Source: Prostheceraeus crozeri (Eukaryota > Platyhelminthes > Polycladida > Euryleptidae). Taken from it: a DNA stretch of 64,000 nucleotides. Within the stretch, counting starts at the first letter, position 1. Each line of letters begins with the position of its first letter. Shown in pieces: positions 12,814 through 24,145 of this stretch. Where the stretch lies: contig CAJQUW010016176.1 in NCBI GenBank assembly GCA_907163375.1, forward strand, positions 62,001 through 126,000, read 5' to 3'. A model generated the notes under the pieces. It saw only the letters and a list, made by a program, of their open reading frames with translations, did not search any database and was not told the origin of the DNA. Both the position numbers and the translations under genes were made by a program.

Positions 12814-14781
12814 AAGTGCTGACGTATAGACGATCTGACGGAGTTTTTGTCGAAAAGGTTGTCTATTTACATAAGTAGCGATTCCTCCAACAGAGTTACA
12901 ATGTCTACATGAACATTCTGCTGGAGGAATATACAATATTAAGAAGATTTATTTGAGCGCGCATAACATACAAGCATATACTCAGCTAAGATTAGATAAA
13001 CACCCAATTATGCTTCTTTTATTTATGGACAGGTGAGCATGTGACGGCTGCCTGCTCCGCTTTGATGCAATATGTCCGCGTTCCATTGCAATCAATTTAT
13101 TATAACAATGTTAAATGGAGAAAGACCGTGCACGACAACTTAAACGGAGAGTGTCAAATTAACTTTTTAAATCAATTTCGCCAATATACGATGTACAAAA
13201 ATGGCTTACCGGAAAGGTTAAGGCCTCGATTTTGTCTACTTTTGGGATGTGGATTCTACTTGCATAGTAGACGTCAAAATGTAAGCACTTCCTTTGCATA
13301 AGCATTTTAAAAAGTCAGATCGAAGTTATAGGAATCTATTGAAACTGAAGATCACATTTTTCTTGATTGCAAAGAATAAAATATCAAGCCAATTATTGCT
13401 AAAGAGAGAGAGAGAGAGAAGCATAGAGAAAGTGAAGATAATATTTTCCTCAAACTTGAAGTGATTAATTAACTCTCATAAAAGCTAGATCGATTAAATG
13501 GAACTATGAACGAATGTCGATATTTAGTTGGAATTTTTTCAAATTTCCTTGAATCTCAAATAAATTGACGCATAAAGTCAAGTCATTGCTTAGAATCAAT
13601 GCGTACATAATTAACTTCAAAACTGTTTGACCGCGTGTACATTAAGTTTCAAAAAGAATTCACATCGAAGAATGAATTGAGGAAAACTAGGATGGCACGA
13701 TGCAAATTGTAATAAAAATCTTTCCAGCAATACTCAGAAGTTAGACTGCAACAAACGAGAGAGTAACGGAGGTTTTTAGGTTTTGCATTTCAATAAAAAC
13801 GTTCAGGAAAGCTAGTTGAAATGCATTCTTTATATTTAGGAATTCAAAAGAGCTTCAGTTTGTAGCTTAAATTTACTTTTATTAACGAACTGACAAAATT
13901 CTGTCTATGTCCCTTCTAATTCCGCATTTAACCCCATCCACAACGAGCGTGAGGCGCGATATGTCGCACTTTCGCTGTGGTCCCATAAAACGAAGCTCAC
14001 CGACTTGTTCATTTGTGACTTACAGTTCCAGCGTATTTTCAATTTTTCCTACTGGACGATCAAATGCATGACCTACATTTATTTTGAAAAGTACTTTTAT
14101 GACGGTCTGAAATTTGCTACTTTTTGAAAACATTCAGTAAACTCTCAACAGCGAGCCATAGACATCAAATAGAGCATTGGAAATTCAAATGATATATAAA
14201 TATTACTTATTTCATCTTTGAATGGCGGGAAATAAGTGAAAAAATTTGTGAATCTTTTATCGTTTGAATTCTTTTCAGGTATCTGTAAGTCGTCTTTCTC
14301 CTATATAATAACATTTGATGTTATTTAGAAATGTGAAGAATACCATTTCGGGAACATTGGAATCATTACTTCTGAAGAACAGCTTCCATATTTCATATAC
14401 GTATTCCATGCACAAATTAATATTATCAATCTATTTGTACTCTCCAAAGTAATTTGTAGTGCATTTAACCTGTTTGGCATCGTAAAAACCAATCATGAAG
14501 GAAATGTATAGACAAAATTTGGTAGAATATCAAAGTTTCAAGAATCTATCAAAATTGGTAATTTTAAATTTTGAATTACTATTTATAGTGAGATATGAAT
14601 GCACTTCAGAATCAGGCATTGATAGGGTAAATCTTCTTCCGGCTGACTTGTCGATTTCATGATAGAAATCTTTTCATCATATCGTCTTGGCTTCTTTCGA
14701 CACTTATCGTTGTTTGATTTGGATAATCCATTTCTTGAATACCAATACTTGCTAAAACAAAAACATAGAGTAAGTATAAAG
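12814..14781. other. No gene recognised
   Basis: AT-rich interval. It holds a short GA microsatellite at 13403-13419 and an 86-codon ORF at 13041-13301 of unknown nature that ends soon after a donor-like GTAAG. No repeat pair or transposase motif seen. Confidence 0.35.
13403..13419. repeat. GA dinucleotide microsatellite
   Basis: About eight perfect AG units in a row. No other significance seen. Confidence 0.8.
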
Positions 14782-15595
14782 TAGGTCGAGTGTCGACTAA
14801 AAAAAGTCAGTATACAGTGAAATTTTTCACCAAAAGATTCGGTTATTTGCAGAGATAACGTTCCTGCGCTGCGGTCTAAAAAGTAGTTGATCACTTTTTA
14901 AGAAGCTAAATTTTTGCAAACTATTCCTATATTTGCATGTACTCGTACTAGTGATTTGGAATATCTATACAAGTAGTATGAAACTTATTAGATATCAATG
15001 GGAATGGACATTTACTATGAAGTATCTTAATTAAGCAGAAATTAAATTGTTTATCAAGGAAATTTCATGAAACGCATATAATACAAGTCTTTATGGAAAC
15101 GTTGAGATATCATTGTCCTTCTTGGCTGAAATTTCATCGGCATGATTTTATGATTCACTAAATGTATGCTTCATTTCTTGAATGAGTATTAATGTGGACC
15201 GATTTGCATCTTTAAAAGTTTATTATGATCATTGTATTTGATTGAGTCATTTTGCTCATTCAGTGAGAGGTAGTTTGCGACATGAACATTATCTACAAAA
15301 TATTCTTACTAATGAGGCTGAGCATTAAAGTATAATACTAGTGACACATCAATTGCTAATTTAACAAATATTACCTCTCCAAGGAATTGTTATGAGACAG
15401 AGGATTTGTAAAATACTATTTTTCCTTTCTGTATTGTTGTCATGATCAGTCAATTTCGTGGTAATTTCCTCAAAATTTCAAAAATTTGCTTATCTGACAA
15501 TTGTCACTGGTTCACGACTCGAGTTCATTTAATAAAATCGAAACTGCATACACATTGGGATTTCATTACATAATGCTGGTTTCTTGCCTACTCTG
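14782..15595 (+). repeat. Dispersed ~0.8-kb repeat, copy A
   Basis: Starts TAGGTCGAGTGTCGACT and ends near TGCCTACTCTG, a weak inverted match of the start. It aligns over its whole length with copy B at 20332-21911 once B's 746-bp insertion is removed. Shared blocks include AGTATGAAAC, GGCTGAAATTT, ATGATTTTATGATTC, CATGATCAGTCAATT and GCATACACATTGGG. No coding frame is conserved between the copies, so it is a non-autonomous repeat, perhaps a DNA-transposon derivative. It shows the uninterrupted version of the site occupied in copy B. Confidence 0.8.
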
Positions 15596-16066
15596 TCAGC
15601 AAAAGTTTAATAAAATGCAATTTCCTAAATAGATCCACATCCTTTAATCGGTCCTCATGATCTACAACTAAAATGCCGTGCCACTGCAAACATCACGTAG
15701 TGCCTACCCTTGTATTCTCGATGAATACAGAACACTCGCCTGTTTGGAACAATCCGATCAGCTAAGCAAAGCGCTCAGCTCCTATAACCGGTGCTCAATT
15801 CTGGTTTCCATTAACGTCACTTCGTCGCTCGGTAGCTCTTGTGTTCTTCATTAATGTCGAGGGTAAGTGAAGCTATTTCTTTAATGCCTCTGACTGGTCA
15901 ACTCGATACGTTTTCATCAATCATTTGTAGACAACAGCGCTCTCTTCCTCAACGATGATTGCTGTCTGTTTTAGTGCATGTCGCTTCATGTCGTTTCATG
16001 TGCGATGGAGTTGAGCGAGCAAAGTGATAGCGAGTTATTGTAAGGTCCGGAAGTCACAGTGAAAGA
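15596..16066. other. No gene recognised
   Basis: Unclassified sequence between repeat copy A and the GAGCCG-ended element. Nothing supported. Confidence 0.4.
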
Positions 16067-16074
16067 ATATATAT

Positions 16075-18331
16075 CAGGGCTGTGGAGCCGGAGCCGAGCC
16101 GGAGCCGAGCCGGAGCCTTAAGGAGCCGATGGTTTTGGTCGGAGCCGGAGCCGATTTATCACAAAGGCTCCGGCTCCGGCTCCGATAGTTTGAGCTTTGA
16201 TATAAATCTAGAATTTTGAAAGTTACTAATTGGCATCATAAAAAAATTAAATCATTTGAAATCTAAAGATACCAATGATCTGTCCTCCACGATATCTTTC
16301 TTTGCAGTTGCCGCCTTCTTTTGTATTATATTTATTATATATTTACACACATGTGTAATATTTTTAATTGCATATGTTTCGTAAGACTAATTTCCATATT
16401 GACAACGTATTCTCCAAAATCCATTAATTTGAAGACTTGTTATATGCATGCTAACTAGATGATTGTAGATTCCTGGAGACAAGTCGCCAGTAGTTATGTA
16501 CACATTTCCAGTTCAGTCAGATAATATGCATTTCTTGCGCAATGTCTTAAATCTAATACGGTTACTAGGTCTATCGGTATGGCTACTGGCAGAAGCTACT
16601 GGCATCTGTGACAATGCCAATTTCCTTAGATTGTATTGTAGGCTCTTGTGCAGTCCCCCCAACCACATTTTTCAAAACAATCGAATTTGATCAATTTTGA
16701 TTGGAGGGATAACTCTTCACACTCACACGAATGACCTGACTACAAGTCCTCACATGGCTATAGCAATAAGCGACCCAGCCACTTCTAGTAGCGCCCTATT
16801 ATTTTAAACATATCTCATTCACAATGAATTTCCTTTGACTTCAAAATTCAAAGGGTATATTTCAATGCGAAAAACCCGAAGGTAAATTACAATGTTGACT
16901 TGCTGACGAAGTTTGCGACCATGACATCGCAATTACCCACGTAGATTTCTACAACAGCTCGGAATGCTTCACTCAAACCGGTGATGCTGAAACGGACATC
17001 CAATGGTGCTGCATCTTTTGACCAGAGAAAAAATGGGGGGGGGGAGGACTGCACAAAGAGCCGTATCGTGTAATAATATTTCCCCAAATGTCATAGACCT
17101 GTGGATTTCAAGAATTTTCATTATTATTTTTTCCGTCTGTCAACACTTTATGCTGATATCATGGTGACTTATATGTAAACAATAAAAAAAGACTGAGACG
17201 CTCTCAATAAAGGCGCCTTTTGACCTCCCTTTTCTATTGTCTGTGACATTAAACCGCACGCGCATTCGAAAGCTAGCAAAGTAGATGGGATTTCGGCTCG
17301 GTGCTCGCAGTCAAATTTTTATTATGCATAGCACCCTGCAACATACTGTGTGATACTCCGAGTTCAGTTTCATCAGCCTAACCATCTTCAGAGGAATAGT
17401 GGTAATGTGTTATACATAAATTGAATATAATAATATACATGAATCATTGATGAATTATTTAGTGCAACTTTACGCCATAATGAAAAATACGAAATTAATA
17501 TAATGTAAGTTAGGCCTTAACTTATTAAGTATGCTGCATAGAACTACAAAACTTGTCCTAAATTAGATATTTTTAATTTTTTTAAGTATAATTTTCAATT
17601 GTACATTTATAGCCTACACTGCAATGAGGCTATCTAAATTACAATTTCTACAGATGATGAGTCGTGGGCTACCCACCGATCATATTATTCATGGACCAAC
17701 AGACTATTGGATAAAGGCAATAACAAATAACAATAACAACCTAAGCTAGCCTATATACACTTTAATATTCAATAAAGCAATTGATATCTTTATTGATACG
17801 GTATATTTGGCTATATAGCCGATACCCTTACCATGTTCGAGTAGATACAGGCCCTATAAGCTATTTAGAGGCATACGCTATCCAGTTTCATATTCAAGCT
17901 TTGTTAAAAAGCTTATACTACTATTCGGCCCCTGTGACGGCTAATTAGGTATATCATCATCACTCATGTGGTCTTATTTAATGTAGCCTCGTAGTAGACT
18001 GGTTGCAGGCTGGGCCAATTTATATTTAGCCAGTGCGGGAGATCTTTATCTAATTTAACCAATCCTGGCTATAACTTTATTTTATCTTTCAGAGATAGTC
18101 AATTCATGCAAAAATATATGACAGGTATGTTATTTGTCATTATATTAGGCTATTATCATTTTTATTATTAACTTAAGTCGTTGCTTGTTAATGAAAACTA
18201 ATTTGATGATTGTAGCAAGCCTCTAAAGGCCACACCGTTATCCAAAAAACCCGTTCAACGGATCCAGGATAACCAGCATAGATAGAACCTGAATTTGAAG
18301 TCGGAGCCGGAGCCGGAGCCGGAGCCGAGCT

Positions 18332-18368
<37 letters not shown>

Positions 18369-18438
18369 AGCCGGAGCCTTTCACATCAGTGTCGTGGAGC
18401 CGGAGCCGATGAGATAACGCATCGGCTCCACAGCCCTG
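16075..18438. mobile_element. hAT-like non-autonomous element with GAGCCG-repeat ends
   Basis: Begins CAGGGCTGTGGAGCCGGAGC at 16075 and ends with the inverse (GGCTCCACAGCCCTG) at 18438. An 8-bp duplication ATATATAT flanks it on both sides (16067-16074 and 18439-18446), the hAT signature size, although AT repeats can mimic a duplication. Both ends continue into imperfect GAGCCG hexamer arrays (about 16081-16185 and 18302-18410), inverted relative to each other. The 2364-bp body has no recognisable transposase. It should be moved by a hAT transposase supplied elsewhere. The hexamer arrays probably grew from a subterminal binding motif by slippage. Confidence 0.85.
16641..17062. mobile_element. 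Small nested hairpin element (MITE-like)
   Basis: Inside the larger element, GGCTCTTGTGCAGTCCCCCC at 16641 pairs with the inverse (GGACTGCACAAAGAGCC) ending at 17062. Each end has a C/G homopolymer run just inside it. The span is 422 bp without an ORF that makes sense. No convincing target duplication: the flanks share only a GTA-containing stretch. Probably a separate MITE inserted into the hAT-like element. Confidence 0.5.
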
Positions 18439-18446
18439 ATATATAT

Positions 18447-19029
18447 ACCTCGTATATCAATGCATTTGCCATGTGATCGTTTGAAGATTGGTCCCCGAGC
18501 AGAAGCGATCTAATAAACATCGTGCACTGCACTCATCACAATCGCTTTACTGCGTTGATCCTCGTTTCTATTAACATTGCTTTAAAGAAGTTAGTGAGAG
18601 AGTGCCAATGTCCTAAAAGGATAGAAGAAATTGACTGGTACGCCGGCCTTTTCCAACTTGAAAAGCTATAGACTCTATTTCTATACCACTGTAAACGGTG
18701 CAAAGGTTATTCTAGGTTTTGTTTCAATGCGTGGGAGACCAGATTACTTTCTAATAATGGCCGTCTCATTTATTTTACGAATAAAAGCAGTGAGTTACAT
18801 ACCGGAATGTGCAGAGTCTTTTTCCTTTCTGAGTACTTTCATCTGTAAGCGGAAAATCGAGCTGTTGGGACTTCAAGTATGCAGGAACGATTTTACGTTA
18901 GGGGGTACAAGTTATAGTGCCGCAAAACAAATTGTTATGCTTGGTACGTAGAAATATTACTCAGGTTCATTACATATTTACATGAAGATAAAATAGTAGC
19001 ACGAAGGTTACGCTAATCCAGATAGCATA
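18447..19029. other. Interval with an unidentified 106-codon ORF
   Basis: The plus-strand ORF 18631-18951 is hydrophobic in the middle (ADYFLI-like region) and ends near a donor-like GGTACG. No family, start context or partner exon supports it, so I treat it as uncertain and call no gene. Confidence 0.25.
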
Positions 19030-19666
19030 AGCCTCGGTAGTCATAGAGTCCAACAAGTCGATCAGTATACTATATTATACCTTGGCCAGTGTTTTAGTGT
19101 AAAAGATCCGACTCAAATCGAGGAAGTCATCAGACCAACTCGAGCAAGATGGGCTGCATATGGACGCTGTACAGAAATACTCGCTGGTAACTTTTCCATC
19201 TCACAAAAGTTTTCAATCAGTGTATTCTTCCTCCCTGACATACGGCGCTGAATCGTGGACATTTCACAAAGGAATAATGAAGAGAATGCAAACAGCCCAA
19301 AGAAAAATGGAGAGACGAATACTCGGCATTTCCTATCTAGAACGACGACGGAACACTGAAATAAGATCAATCAGTAAAGTGAAAGATGTGGCAGAGCAAA
19401 TAAGGATACAGAAATCGAGATGGGCTGACCATGTTAGTCGCTACCGTGACGACAGGTGGTCTAAAAGATTGATCGAGTGGAGCCCTCGAGGACAAAGGCG
19501 TGCTGTTGGATGCCCGAGAAGAAGATAGAGGCGCGACATAGACAACTTCTATGGCTGCGTCAACTGGGGTGCTGCTGCGCAGAATCGACGCTGGTGGAAG
19601 TCATGGGGCTAGGTCTTTTCCCGAACCGACGGGATAAGCGCAGGCTGCCCTTAAGTAAGTAAGTAA
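19030..19666 (+). pseudogene. RTE-type LINE 3' fragment with (TAAG)3 tail
   Basis: The plus strand encodes the region C-terminal to reverse transcriptase: YLGQCFSVKD, then RARWAAYGRC, then LTYGAESWTF, ILGISYLERRRNTEIR, IQKSRWADHVSRYRDDRW and a GRPR-like segment. This is the conserved tail of RTE-type LINE proteins. Frameshifts lie near 19240 and 19500. The copy ends in TAAGTAAGTAAGTAA at 19652-19666, a tandem 3' tail of the kind seen in RTE retrotransposons. All reverse-transcriptase catalytic motifs are missing through 5' truncation, which is normal for target-primed insertion. No target duplication found. Confidence 0.8.
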
Positions 19667-19882
19667 AAATTCTTTAACTAATTTTAATCTATAAGTCATT
19701 ATACAGAAATTTGGACATTCAGAACGGACCCCATAATAATGCGGACTGTTGCCAAATACGGACCACATGGTCCCTATATCATGACTCTCTGGACCTATGG
19801 ATACGAACCTTTTCTTACCTTCCAAACGGACCATTTTGCGTGACAGTATAGATTGTATTCCATGATCAATGCGTCTAGATAA

Positions 19883-20297
19883 AATTGCAAATCTCAAATT
19901 TATCCTGGAATGGCTGCAACTTCAATCGATGTTGCGAGATGTGAACTAGGCCTGCTGATGATTCCTGAGGATGAAACTCAATATTTAATCTTTCTAATTA
20001 CTTTGTGTTTACAAAAACCAGCACTCATTAATTATTGCAAGCGCACTAATTTAGGCGATTTGCCAGTAGTGTGTTTAAAGTGATATTTAATAAATGCTCG
20101 TCCAAATTTCCCTAACTAGCTAATTGCAAATTTACATTTATCCGAGCATGACTGTAACTTTAAATAGGGAGTTGTGTCGATGTTGAGAGATGAGAACGCC
20201 TGCTGATGATTCCTGATATTGGATGAAATGGCAGCTATTCATGTATGTTCCAATTTTTCAACTGAGGATGCAATTCAATATTTAATCATTCTATTTG
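19883..20297 (+). repeat. Diverged tandem duplication
   Basis: Two related segments, about 19883-20000 and 20122-20297, share AATTGCAAAT, a GTTG(C/A)GAGATG block, CTGCTGATGATTCCTGA, and AATATTTAATC(T/A)TTCTA. The second carries extra internal sequence. A piece lying between them (near 20045-20075, CAGTAGTGTGTT) reappears near 40565-40595, so the unit belongs to a dispersed family. No coding content. Confidence 0.6.
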
Positions 20298-20331
20298 CGT
20301 TTAGCTGAAGGATTCGGACATAGAGTCGGTA

Positions 20332-21911
20332 TATATAGGTAGAGTGTCGACTCAAAAAAGTATCTGTATGTAGTGAAAATTTTTATATGAACAGATCAAG
20401 TTTTTTGAGGAGATTAGGTTCCCGTGGTCCAAAAGATTATTTGAGGAGTTTTAAAAAAGTCAAAATTTTGCCAATTTATATACTACCGAGATGACGCCCC
20501 TATATAACTAGTATGAAACAAGTTGGACATCAAAAGGAATGGATATTTGCTAAAAAGCATCCTAACTAAGCGGAAATTAATCTGATTATCCAGGGAATTT
20601 CATGATCCGTTTATAGTGGAGTCGTCATGAAGAAGGCGCGATATTATTCGTGCTTTCTTGGCTGAAATTTGAAGTTTTTAATTCAATTTTCACCGCCATG
20701 ATTTTATGATTCGATCACTAAATTCATGTTTCACTTCTTGAATCTGAATATTGATGTGGACTCATTTACATCTGTCAAAGTAAATTGAAATCATTGTCAT
20801 TGATTATGTTGTTTTGCTCTACCAGTGGCAGGTTGCTTATGATATGATCACGCTTAAGAAGATTCTCTTGAGGTTCAGGATGAAAGCAATAGCAGGTCAT
20901 CGAGTTACTAATTAAACAAACATCACCTCTCCAAGTAGTCCGGGAGCTAGCGTGAAGTTGTGCAGGGAACGAGGTAGTACATTTAAACTTTCACATAGCA
21001 TAGTACACCTCCAACCTACTGCAAAACTTCGCGTCTGCCGGATCAGATCATTTGCTTTTCAGAAATAGAGAGGACAACACAATCCTATGTATTTCCAATG
21101 GTAAAAGTGTGACATTTAAGGTGTTGACTCCATTTTTTCGAATTTTTGCTCATAAAAGTTACACAAATTGGTATTTTGTTGAACTGGGTATTATAGAAAT
21201 CATCTACAGATCATGATCTTTCAAATGAGTTATCATTCAGTGACAGAGGATGAAGTAAAGTGTACAAACAGACACTTTTCGTTAAAGTATATCAACAATT
21301 TTCCTGAAATTTCTATGTTAAAATTTGCAGTTACACCAACGAAAAGTGTCTGTTTGTACACTTTACTTCATCCTCTGTCACTGAATGATAACTCATTTGA
21401 AAGATCATGATCTGTAGATGATTTCTATAATACCCAGTTCAACAAAATACCAATTTGTGTAACTTTTATGAGCAAAAATTCGAAAAAATGGAGTCAACAC
21501 CTTAAATGTCACACTTTTACCATTGGAAATACATAGGATTGTGTTGTCCTCTCTATTTCTGAAAAGCAAATGATCTGATCCGGCAGACGCGAAGTTTTGC
21601 AGTAGGTTGGAGGTGTACTATGCTATGTGAAAGTTTAAATGTACTACCTCGTTCCCTGCACAACTTCACGCTAGCTCCCGGACTAAAGGCTGTCATGACA
21701 CGGACAATCTGCAAAATAATATCATTTCCTTCTGCATTATGCTATCATGATCAGTCAATTCCGTTGTAATTTCTTCAAAACAACATAAATATGCATATCT
21801 CACATTTGGAAACAATTCCGACTCTATCCCCCTTGAGTTCATTTGATATAATCGAAAGTGCATACACATTGGGGATTTAATAAATGCGGAGTTACCACTC
21901 TACCTAATATA
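20332..21911 (+). repeat. Dispersed ~0.8-kb repeat, copy B, interrupted
   Basis: Begins TATATAGGTAGAGTGTCGAC and ends CACTCTACCTAATATA, giving inverted ends AGGTAGAGTG. It is split at 20936-20937 by a palindromic element; the repeat resumes at 21684. Without the insertion it is about 0.83 kb and aligns with copy A at 14782-15595. No conserved ORF. Confidence 0.8.
20938..21683. mobile_element. 746-bp palindromic foldback element, copy 1
   Basis: GTCCGGGAGCTAGCGTGAAG at the left is exactly mirrored at the right end. The arms (20938-21283 and 21338-21683, 346 bp each) are near-perfect reverse complements around a 54-bp loop. TA flanks both ends, suggesting a Tc1/mariner-type target duplication. 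It lies inside repeat copy B, whose uninterrupted relative at 14782-15595 shows the empty site. ORFs read through the arms are by-products of the palindrome and are not genes. A second copy is at 62422-63165. A transcript would fold into a very long dsRNA hairpin. Confidence 0.93.
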
Positions 21912-24030
21912 CATACTCTATAGATTCGGAGGTGCTGAGAGCACTTGTAATCTTTAGGGGGACGAAGCCCATCCCATAGTTCCCAGGTACCACACGTTTT
22001 GATTAGAATAAGACGATGAACTCAAGAATTGAATGATGAAACCTTGATGTCTGGGTTGTCGTTAACAATAATATGAACCAGACAGTTTGATAAGGCCGTC
22101 GCAACTTGGCAGTCTTTCAAAAAGTGATTTACTTTCCGGAAAGTTCCTTTGGGAGTAAAAGTGCATTGAACTGTTACAAATCTTTAATCATAGTTTAAGG
22201 ACAGATCTACAAAACGGATCGTCAATTTCAAGCATTTCTTCTCCTTTGAGTATTCTTTGTTTATTTCCTAACACTCAAGTCATTCCTCGTTGATTCACAT
22301 ATTCCTGTCATCTCAATCTTGTCAGACTGAGAAGTCATCCTAAAGATCAGGTCGCTCTTGTTTTCTGCATCATCGACTCTCAGAATCACCTCATACGTGT
22401 CCAGGAATAAAGGTGATCTCATATTTGAGGTTCAATGACTCAGAAATTTACCAACGTTCACAAAATACCTTATAATTCGATGAGAAGAGTTTTATGTGTT
22501 GGTGGGAGATTCAAAAAGCGACACTAAATATGCGTCTCGAATGCGAACTACTGGCACGTGACTTTGTGCATGGACAACGTTTTATCATTTCAATAATTCA
22601 GCCCAGCCAGATCAGGCGATCACGAAGTGGATTAATAGTGGATGGAAATGAGCTCACTCATCTGAGAAGTTTTTAGATGTACTGTGCAGTATATTGCAGT
22701 GCGAATCCAAATTCTCCGCATCAGAGAAGAAAGTCACGTGACCAACCCGTTGAACACTAGTCAAATTGTCAATTCAAGTCACAGGAATATCGACATAGTA
22801 AACGCGATTTGAGAAATCATTTGAAGTTCATCTAGGCTTTGTAATATCAATGCCATGAAGCTAACAATAATTAGAATCGTTCCAACGACCGGAATTTCAA
22901 AGTTCGAATGTGAAAGATAGACTATGAGGAATTGAAATATATCAGACTTGAAGAACTTTTATATCGGGAATAAATTGTATGAAGAAAAATCAAAACTACT
23001 CTTAAAGCTCGTGATTACCATGCAATTTTGATAATATCAGAACATATTCTTCTAGACAGACGATTCTAAGAGACGTCTCGAAAAGTAAGTATCACAACAT
23101 GAACTTTGCATTACTCCGAGTTAATTTAACACAACCGCCGCATATTCAATTTGAGCCTTGAAATGAATAATTCATAAATTATTGAGCACCTAATTAACGT
23201 ATTGAAGCTGATCTTTGGATCTTTGGAGACGGAAAGTTCTCAGGCGCAGACATTGAAAGTGCATATAATTCCCTTTTCTAGACCAATATTTTTTACTATT
23301 TTTTCTTCTCGCGGCACCCTTGATGATACTCTGATTTTCGATGGCACCCTTTGCATAGTTGTTGAATTTCACAAAGTCGCATGCTATGACTGAGGGTTGA
23401 AACCGGCCGCAAGCCGCCGGCCGGTTTTTCTGATTAGGCCTACATGTATGTCGACCATTGACGGCTTTCATTCTAGAATCAATTGTCTAGTCAATTAAAA
23501 AAATTACAACATTGTAGGAGCATGAAAATACAACACAATGTATATCATGTAACTTTTATAATATACCAAACATGTAATGTTGACTGGAACCGTTGGCTGT
23601 TAATTAAACATACACAATTACAGATAGTTAGCGATGACAAAATAGTTTAGTCAGAGCACCCGTTGTATCTCATGAGGAAAATTTGCAAGCATTTTGATGT
23701 TTTCCCATTTTTAAGGAAAATGTTCTTAAAAGTTTGGGTAATGTCTATTGCTGAATTCTTGGCTGTTTTTGCTCGAGGATTCTGATTGTAGCTGACGCTT
23801 GTACTTCATAATGCGTACTTCGAAGTTCTCATGGTTGGCTTGTAGCAGTGAGGCAGGACGACATTAATTTTTAACTTGCATGTGCTGTAGTTTTTGATTG
23901 TAGCAGTTTTGATATTGTAGCTTGGATTTCGTAAGATTTGTGTTATATTCTTAACCTATCTATCTATCACAAAATAATCCCTTATATTAAATACGTCATC
24001 ACGCGCATTCCTGCTAAATTTTTCAATACG
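21912..24030. other. No gene recognised
   Basis: AT-rich interval. Near 23387-23430 a GC-rich patch (GGGTTGAAACCGGCC, then a CCGGCCGC...GCGGCCGG-type hairpin) resembles an element end also hinted at near 27815-27850, 33985-34015 and 55690-55708, but no complete element could be delimited. Confidence 0.4.
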
Positions 24031-24145
24031 ATTAGACAATGTATTGTCCAATTGCGGATATACGTGATTGCGGATCCCATGACATACAAGTTCTCCCATG
24101 GCCGGGAAATAGCCCGGATATGAACCCCATAGAAACGCTATGGGG

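Noticed and set aside
12877..12930. Short hairpin ATTCCTCCAACAGAG...TTCTGCTGGAGGAAT as a microRNA precursor
   Set aside because: The stem is only about 15 pairs with a loop of around 20 bases and pairing does not continue outward; too short for a normal precursor.
16081..18410. GAGCCG arrays as a coding or satellite locus
   Set aside because: The arrays are inverted relative to each other and lie immediately inside CAGGGCTGTG ends with an 8-bp duplication, so they are parts of one transposable element.
21213..21410. 65-codon ORF repeated with 92% or more similarity at 62696-63019
   Set aside because: It crosses the loop of the palindromic element; the frame is open on one strand because the arms mirror each other, and copy 2 changes its length. 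Not a gene.
21685..21911. Second independent element to the right of the palindrome
   Set aside because: This stretch aligns with the right part of repeat copy A, so it is simply the continuation of interrupted copy B.
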